Part shown: piece by piece, positions 59,383 to 64,000 of the stretch
How the letters are laid out: every line of letters begins with the position of its first letter
Numbering within the stretch: position 1 is the stretch's first letter
From: Streptomyces cyaneofuscatus
GTDB lineage: Bacteria; Actinomycetota; Actinomycetes; Streptomycetales; Streptomycetaceae
DNA length: 64,000 nucleotides
Reading direction: 5' to 3'
Assembly (NCBI RefSeq): GCF_000718135.1
Contig: NZ_JOEM01000002.1
Location: 186,001-250,000 of the forward strand
Position numbers and translations under genes: made by a program
Notes under the pieces: model-generated
Databases searched by the model: none
What the model saw: only the letters and a program-made list of their open reading frames with translations
Told to the model about the DNA's origin: nothing

Positions 59383-60771
59383 ATGGCACAGCCTGCAACG
59401 GGGCCGGCCGAAGGCCCGAAACCCCTTATCGGCACGGCAGTTCACCCGTGCGACGAGAAGCTCCCTCCCGCCCGGCTCGTTCCGGCCGCGCTCCAGCACA
59501 TCGCCGCCATGTACGCGGGCGTCGTCACCCCTCCGCTGATCATCGGCCAGGCCGTCGGCCTGGACACCGCCGGGATGACCCGGCTCATCGCCGCGAGCCT
59601 GCTGATCGCCGGACTCGCCACCATCGTGCAGACCATCGGCCTCGGCGCATTCGCCGGGAACCGGCTGCCGTTCGTCAACGCGGCCTCCTCCGCCGGTATC
59701 GCGCCGATGCTCGCCATCGCCGAGACCAGCGCGCCCGGACACCAACTCCCGGCGATCTACGGGGCGGTGCTCGTCGCCGGAGTCTTCTGCCTGACGGTCG
59801 GGCCGTTCTTCGGCCGACTGCTGCGCTTCTTCCCGCCCCTGGTCACCGGGGTGGTCATCACCCTCATCGGCGTCACCCTCATGCCCGTGCCGGTCGCCTG
59901 GGCGCAGGGCGGCGACGCCACCGCCGCCGACTTCGGCGCCATGAAGTACCTGGCGCTGGCCGCCTTCACGCTCGTCGTCATCCTGCTCATCCAGCGCTTC
60001 GGCCGGGGCTTCCTCAAGCAAGTCGCCCTGCTGGTCGGCATGTTCGTCGGCACACTGGCGGCGATCCCGTTCGGCCTCGCCGACTTCTCCGCGCTGAAGT
60101 CCGCACCGCTCGCCGCCCTGCCGACCCCCTTCGCCTTCGGGGCACCGGAGTTCCACCCCGCCGCGATCCTCTCCCTCTGCATCGTCATGCTCGTCCTGAT
60201 GACGGAGTCCTCGGCCGGCATGCTGGCCCTCGGCGAGATCTGCGACCGCCGCACCGACGGCCGTACGATCACCCGGGGTCTGCGTACGGACGGCATCGCC
60301 ACCCTCCTCGGCCCGGTCTTCGGCGGTTTCCCCACCAGCGCCTTCGCGCAGAACGTCGGCGTCGTCTCCCTGACCCGGGTACGCAGCCGGTACGTCGTCG
60401 CGGCGGCGGGCGGCGCCCTGCTGGTCCTCGGCGCCTTCCCGGTGCTCGGCGCGGTCGTCTCGCTCGTCCCGATGCCCGTCCTCGGCGGCGCCGGCATCGT
60501 CCTCTTCGGCTCCATCGCGGTCAGCGGCATCCGCACGCTCTCCGAGGCCGGGCTCGACGACAGCTCCAACATCATCCTGGTCGCGGTGGCGCTCGGCGCG
60601 GGCATCATCCCGCTCGCCGCGCCCACCTTCTACGCCGGATTCCCGGCCTGGGCGCAGACCGTCCTCGGCTCCGGGATCAGCGCGGGAGCACTGGTCGCGG
60701 TCGTGCTCAACCTGTTCTTCCACCATCTCGGCACCCACAGCCGCCCCGCTGTGGCACTCAAATCCTCCTAG
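59383..60771 (+). CDS. NAT/NCS2 permease, probable urate/xanthine uptake
   Basis: 462 residues, 14-segment UraA-like fold. ALQHIAAMYAGVVTPPLIIG opens the carrier domain. TESSAGMLALGE is the segment-8 substrate motif, and the NAT signature is QNVGVVSLTR in FAQNVGVVSLTRVRSR. Together these favour oxidised purines over uracil. ATG 59383 follows GGAGG. It lies between uricase and 8-oxoguanine deaminase, probably in one transcript with the latter (46 bp gap). Confidence 0.93.
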   Translation: MAQPATGPAEGPKPLIGTAVHPCDEKLPPARLVPAALQHIAAMYAGVVTPPLIIGQAVGLDTAGMTRLIAASLLIAGLATIVQTIGLGAFAGNRLPFVNAASSAGIAPMLAIAETSAPGHQLPAIYGAVLVAGVFCLTVGPFFGRLLRFFPPLVTGVVITLIGVTLMPVPVAWAQGGDATAADFGAMKYLALAAFTLVVILLIQRFGRGFLKQVALLVGMFVGTLAAIPFGLADFSALKSAPLAALPTPFAFGAPEFHPAAILSLCIVMLVLMTESSAGMLALGEICDRRTDGRTITRGLRTDGIATLLGPVFGGFPTSAFAQNVGVVSLTRVRSRYVVAAAGGALLVLGAFPVLGAVVSLVPMPVLGGAGIVLFGSIAVSGIRTLSEAGLDDSSNIILVAVALGAGIIPLAAPTFYAGFPAWAQTVLGSGISAGALVAVVLNLFFHHLGTHSRPAVALKSS

Positions 60772-60816
60772 GGTCCTGCCGTGCCCACATCGCCACAGAG
60801 AGAAGAAGGAAGCGCC

Positions 60817-62205
60817 ATGGCAGCTTCGGCAGACCCTCAGCGCATCGTCATCGAGAACTGTTCGATCGCCACCGTCGACGCCCACGACACGGAGTACGCC
60901 TCCGGGTACATCGTCGTGGCGGACAACCGCATCGAGTCCGTCGGCGCCGGCAAGGCACCCGAGGGGCTCACGGGGGTCGTCCGGCGGATCGACGCCACCG
61001 GGCACCTCGCCACCCCCGGCCTGGTCAACACCCACCACCACTTCTACCAGTGGATCACCCGGGGCCTGGCCACCGACCACAACCTCTTCAACTGGCTGGT
61101 CGCCCTCTACCCGACCTGGGCGCGCATCGACGAGCCGATGGCCCGCGCCGCCGCGCAGGGCTCGCTCGCCATGATGGCCCGGGGCGGTGTCACCACCGCC
61201 ATGGACCACCACTACGTCTTCCCGAAGGACTCCGGCGACCTCTCCGGTGCCATCATCGGGGCCGCCCGCGAGATGGGCGTACGGTTCACCCTGGCCCGCG
61301 GGTCCATGGACCGCAGCGAGAAGGACGGCGGCCTGCCCCCGGACTTCGCCGTCGAGACCCTCGAAGGCGCGCTCGCCGCCACCGAGGCCACCATCGACGC
61401 CCACCACGACGCCTCCTTCGACGCCATGACCCAGGTCGCCGTCGCGCCCTGCTCGCCGTTCTCGGTCTCCACCGAACTGATGCGCCAGGGCGCGGAGCTG
61501 GCCCGTCGCCGAGGCGTACGGCTGCACACCCACGGCTCGGAGACCGTCGAGGAGGAGCAGTTCTGCAAGGAACTGTTCGGGATGGGCCCGACCGACTACT
61601 TCGAGTCGACCGGCTGGCTCGGCAACGACGTGTGGATGGCGCACTGCGTCCACATGAACGACTCCGACATCGCCGCCTTCGCCCGTACGGGAACCGGCGT
61701 CGCCCACTGCCCGTCCTCCAACGCCCGCCTCGCCGCAGGGATCGCCCGGGTCCCCGACATGCTCGCCGCCGGCGTACCCGTAGGCCTCGGTGTGGACGGC
61801 ACCGCCTCCAACGAGTCCGGCGAGCTCCACACCGAGCTGCGCAACGCGCTCCTCATCAACCGCCTCGGCGCCCACCGCGAGGCCGCCCTCAACGCCCGCC
61901 AGGCCCTGCGCCTCGGGACCTTCGGCGGAGCCCAAGTCCTGGGCCGCGCCGACCAGATCGGCTCCCTGGAGGCCGGCAAGCTCGCCGACCTCGTGCTCTG
62001 GAAGCTGGACACCCTGGCCCACTCCTCGATCGCCGACCCGGTGACCGCGCTCATCTTCGGCGCAGCCGCCCCGGTGACCCTCTCCCTCGTCGACGGCAAG
62101 CCGGTCGTCGAGGGCAACCACCTCACCACGGTGGACGAGGACGCCATCGCCCGCACCACCCGCGACGAGGCCCGCCGCCTCGCGCAGATCGCCGCCGGGG
62201 CCTGA
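60817..62205 (+). CDS. 8-oxoguanine deaminase (amidohydrolase)
   Basis: 462 residues. Zinc amidohydrolase that converts 8-oxoguanine to urate. Ligands are His73 and His75 (NTHHHFYQW), His239 and Glu242 (HTHGSE), His276 (MAHCVHMNDSD) and Asp327 (GVDGTASNES). The family also holds hydroxyatrazine and guanine deaminases; the HHHFYQWITRG form and the uricase neighbourhood favour 8-oxoguanine. ATG 60817 has AGAAGGA 5 nt upstream. It would feed urate straight into the adjacent uricase pathway. Confidence 0.92.
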   Translation: MAASADPQRIVIENCSIATVDAHDTEYASGYIVVADNRIESVGAGKAPEGLTGVVRRIDATGHLATPGLVNTHHHFYQWITRGLATDHNLFNWLVALYPTWARIDEPMARAAAQGSLAMMARGGVTTAMDHHYVFPKDSGDLSGAIIGAAREMGVRFTLARGSMDRSEKDGGLPPDFAVETLEGALAATEATIDAHHDASFDAMTQVAVAPCSPFSVSTELMRQGAELARRRGVRLHTHGSETVEEEQFCKELFGMGPTDYFESTGWLGNDVWMAHCVHMNDSDIAAFARTGTGVAHCPSSNARLAAGIARVPDMLAAGVPVGLGVDGTASNESGELHTELRNALLINRLGAHREAALNARQALRLGTFGGAQVLGRADQIGSLEAGKLADLVLWKLDTLAHSSIADPVTALIFGAAAPVTLSLVDGKPVVEGNHLTTVDEDAIARTTRDEARRLAQIAAGA

Positions 62206-62518
62206 CCCCGGCGACACCCCCGAACCGCCGGAGAGCCACTGATCCCGGCGGAATCCCCGACCGGCCGGTCGAGGGGGACGGCCCGAGACCGGCCGCCGTG
62301 GGCCCGAGCGGGGTCCGCGGCAGCCGGTCCGGCGGACGCGCACCCGATGGCGGGCGCCCGCCGGACCGGTGATCAACGCTGCCCGCACGCACGCCTCCGC
62401 ACCCCCCTCTGCACGACCTGCACCACCTGAGAGAGCCGCACGCACCACCGCACCACATACGCAGCACCTCCCTGACACCCGCGTCGCCGACGACGCGTAA
62501 CCGACCGGAGGAACCGCC
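62206..62518. other. 313-bp gap before the last permease, with hairpins
   Basis: It contains the 14-bp palindrome CGACCGGCCGGTCG near 62260-62275. A perfect 12-bp stem, CCGGTCCGGCGG (62324-62335) with CCGCCGGACCGG (62358-62369), has a 22-nt loop. The final 150 bp are C/A-rich without a clear -10/-35 pair. No gene is seen. Confidence 0.65.
62324..62369 (+). terminator. Hairpin after 8-oxoguanine deaminase
   Basis: A perfect 12-bp stem (62324-62335 with 62358-62369), loop 22 nt, no U-tract. It lies 119 bp past the stop, so it may be a terminator or an mRNA end structure. Confidence 0.5.
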
Positions 62519-63991
62519 GTGGCCGCTGAGCCCAGGTTTCGCAAAGACGCAGATGCAGCCGCCCCCGACGTGACGGCCGACGCCGTCACACCAGCAGACG
62601 CAGAAGCAGCAGCGGACGGCCGGAAACATCCGGTCGACGAGACCCTCCCCCCGCTGAAGATGTTCACCAGCGGCCTCCAGCACGTGGCCGCCATGTACGC
62701 CGGGGTGGTGGCACCGCCCCTGATCGTGGGGCCGGCTGTCGGCCTCACCGCCAAGGAGACCGCCTTCCTGATGGGAGCGAGCCTCTTCACCGCGGGCATC
62801 GCCACCCTGCTCCAGACCATCGGCTTCTGGAAGGTCGGCGCCCGGCTGCCCTTCGTCAACGGCGTCTCGTTCGCCGGTGTGGCCCCGATGATCGCGATAG
62901 GCAAGGACCGGGGCCACGACGGCATAGCCGTGATCTTCGGTGCGATCATCGTCGCGAGCGTGCTGGGCTTCCTCCTGGCCCCGTACTTCTGCAAACTGGT
63001 CCGCTTCTTCCCACCGGTCGTCACCGGCACCGTCATCACCCTGATCGGTGTCTCGCTCCTGCCGGTCGCCTTCAACTGGTCCCAGGGCGGCAACGCGACG
63101 GCGGACGACTACGGTTCGATGACCAACATCACCATGGCCGCCGTGACCCTGGTCATCGTGCTGGCCCTGCGCAAGCTGCTGCGGGGCTTCCTCCAGCAGA
63201 TCGCGATCCTGCTCGGCCTGGTCATCGGCACCCTGATCGCCATCCCCGCCGGCATCACCGACTTCAGCGCCATCAAGAACGCCGACGTGGTCGGCTTCCC
63301 GACGCCGTTCGCCTTCGGCGGCCCGCAGTTCGAGATCGCCGCCATCATCTCCATGTGCATCGTGATGCTGGTCTGCATGACCGAGTCCACGGCCGACATG
63401 CTGGCCCTCGGCAAGATCGTCGGCCGGCCGGCGGATGAGAAGATCATCGAAGGCGGCCTGCGCGCCGACACGCTCGGCAGCGCCATCAGCCCGGTCTTCA
63501 ACGGCTTCATGTGCAGCGCCTTCGCCCAGAACGTCGGTCTCGTCGCCATGACGAAGATCCGCAGCCGCTTCGTCGTCGCGGCGGGCGGCGGCATCCTCAT
63601 CGTGCTCGGCCTGGTCCCGGTCGCCGCCTCCGTCATCGCCCTCGTACCGCTGCCGGTGCTCGGCGGCGCGGGCATCGTTCTCTTCGGCACGGTGGCGGCC
63701 AGCGGCATCCAGACCCTGGCCACCGCCGCCATGGAGAAGGGCGAGAACGCGCTGATCGTGGCGGCGGCCCTCGGCATCGGCCTGATCCCGATCGCGGCGC
63801 CGCAGTTCTACCACGCCTTCCCGGAGAGCCTGCTGGTCGTCCTCGACTCGGGCATCTCCACCGGCTGCGTCGTGGCCATCGTGCTGAACCTCGCCTTCAA
63901 CCACTTCGGCCGCAAGCCGGACGGGGTGGACGAGGAGGCCGAGAACGGCGAACACGTGGTCCCGGCGGCGGCCGGGGTGGGCGTCCACTGA
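62519..63991 (+). CDS. NAT/NCS2 permease, probable urate/xanthine uptake (second copy)
   Basis: 490 residues, same fold as the 59.4 kb permease: GLQHVAAMYAGVVAPPLIVG, TESTADMLALGK and signature QNVGLVAMTK. It has a longer acidic, Ala-rich N-terminal tail (about 35 residues) and an acidic tail at the end. The two copies diverge enough to suggest different substrates or affinities. GTG 62519 has GGAGG upstream. It may have its own promoter because a 313-bp gap with a hairpin precedes it. Confidence 0.93.
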   Translation: MAAEPRFRKDADAAAPDVTADAVTPADAEAAADGRKHPVDETLPPLKMFTSGLQHVAAMYAGVVAPPLIVGPAVGLTAKETAFLMGASLFTAGIATLLQTIGFWKVGARLPFVNGVSFAGVAPMIAIGKDRGHDGIAVIFGAIIVASVLGFLLAPYFCKLVRFFPPVVTGTVITLIGVSLLPVAFNWSQGGNATADDYGSMTNITMAAVTLVIVLALRKLLRGFLQQIAILLGLVIGTLIAIPAGITDFSAIKNADVVGFPTPFAFGGPQFEIAAIISMCIVMLVCMTESTADMLALGKIVGRPADEKIIEGGLRADTLGSAISPVFNGFMCSAFAQNVGLVAMTKIRSRFVVAAGGGILIVLGLVPVAASVIALVPLPVLGGAGIVLFGTVAASGIQTLATAAMEKGENALIVAAALGIGLIPIAAPQFYHAFPESLLVVLDSGISTGCVVAIVLNLAFNHFGRKPDGVDEEAENGEHVVPAAAGVGVH

Positions 63992-64000
63992 CGCATCCGC

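Noticed and set aside
59239..63093. 1284-residue minus-strand frame
   Set aside because: Antisense shadow of two permeases and a deaminase; GC-rich genomes give such frames routinely.
1..64000. CRISPR arrays, tRNA or rRNA genes, prophage or phage-defence islands
   Set aside because: No regularly spaced repeats, no tRNA-like clover leaf or CCA ends, no structural phage genes were seen.

Overview
The window is high-GC actinobacterial chromosome. The gene content points to Streptomyces: many GTG/TTG starts, ATGA/GTGA start-stop overlaps, Tat-type secreted hydrolases, a GPP34 protein, a DDN-family protein, DasR-like sugar uptake and strong G/C bias at third codon positions. No rRNA, tRNA, CRISPR array, complete IS or prophage was seen. 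About 53 genes are supported. Two of them are broken: a DDN oxidoreductase split by a small inverted-repeat element, and a ROK regulator with a frameshift.

Layout. 1-2.6 kb: 3' part of an NCS2 purine permease plus xdhC. 2.6-11.2 kb: a large secreted subtilase, an unknown protein, a three-domain peptidoglycan hydrolase, a nitroreductase, a GPP34 protein and the DDN pseudogene. 11.5-14 kb: an orphan ACP / ketosynthase / alpha-beta hydrolase operon. 14-16.4 kb: a large secreted nuclease. 16.6-28.2 kb: two short Cys-containing leader peptides, apparently leaderless, the frameshifted ROK regulator between them, then a seven-gene organosulfur operon (flavin reductase, sulfonate-type ABC importer, FMN monooxygenase, fused asymmetric ABC exporter, aldo-keto reductase). 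28.2-40.6 kb: a GH5 cellulase, VOC protein, MFS pump with a GST-like reductase, DMT transporter, AlkZ-like glycosylase, GAF-LuxR regulator divergent from two coupled acyl-CoA synthetases, a small protein, a GNAT enzyme and a zinc-ribbon protein. 40.7-47.6 kb: the glyoxylate branch (gcl; hyi-glxR) with a catalase. 47.8-56.5 kb: CBM3-GH16 enzyme, GH20 hexosaminidase, sugar ABC importer, GntR regulator and a secreted lactonase-like propeller. 56.6-64 kb: urate operon (MTH1187 protein, HTH regulator, OHCU decarboxylase, HIU hydrolase, uricase), two NAT-family permeases and 8-oxoguanine deaminase.

How it works together. Much of the window serves purine breakdown: uptake (three permeases), Mo-cofactor handling for xanthine dehydrogenase (XdhC), 8-oxoguanine deamination, urate to allantoin, and glyoxylate to glycerate. 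The sequence suggests two regulatory layers. A tandem pair of 15-bp palindromes 21 bp apart occurs with the same order and spacing in front of gcl and hyi; this fits an AllR-like IclR repressor. A different palindrome, TCAACA-N3-TGTTGA, overlaps the -35 box of both the catalase and the urate-oxidation operon. That would tie peroxide removal to the peroxide-producing uricase.

The most novel candidates are the shared catalase/uricase operator, the leaderless Cys-rich leader peptide followed by a terminator-like hairpin ahead of the organosulfur operon, and the orphan ACP-KS-hydrolase operon.
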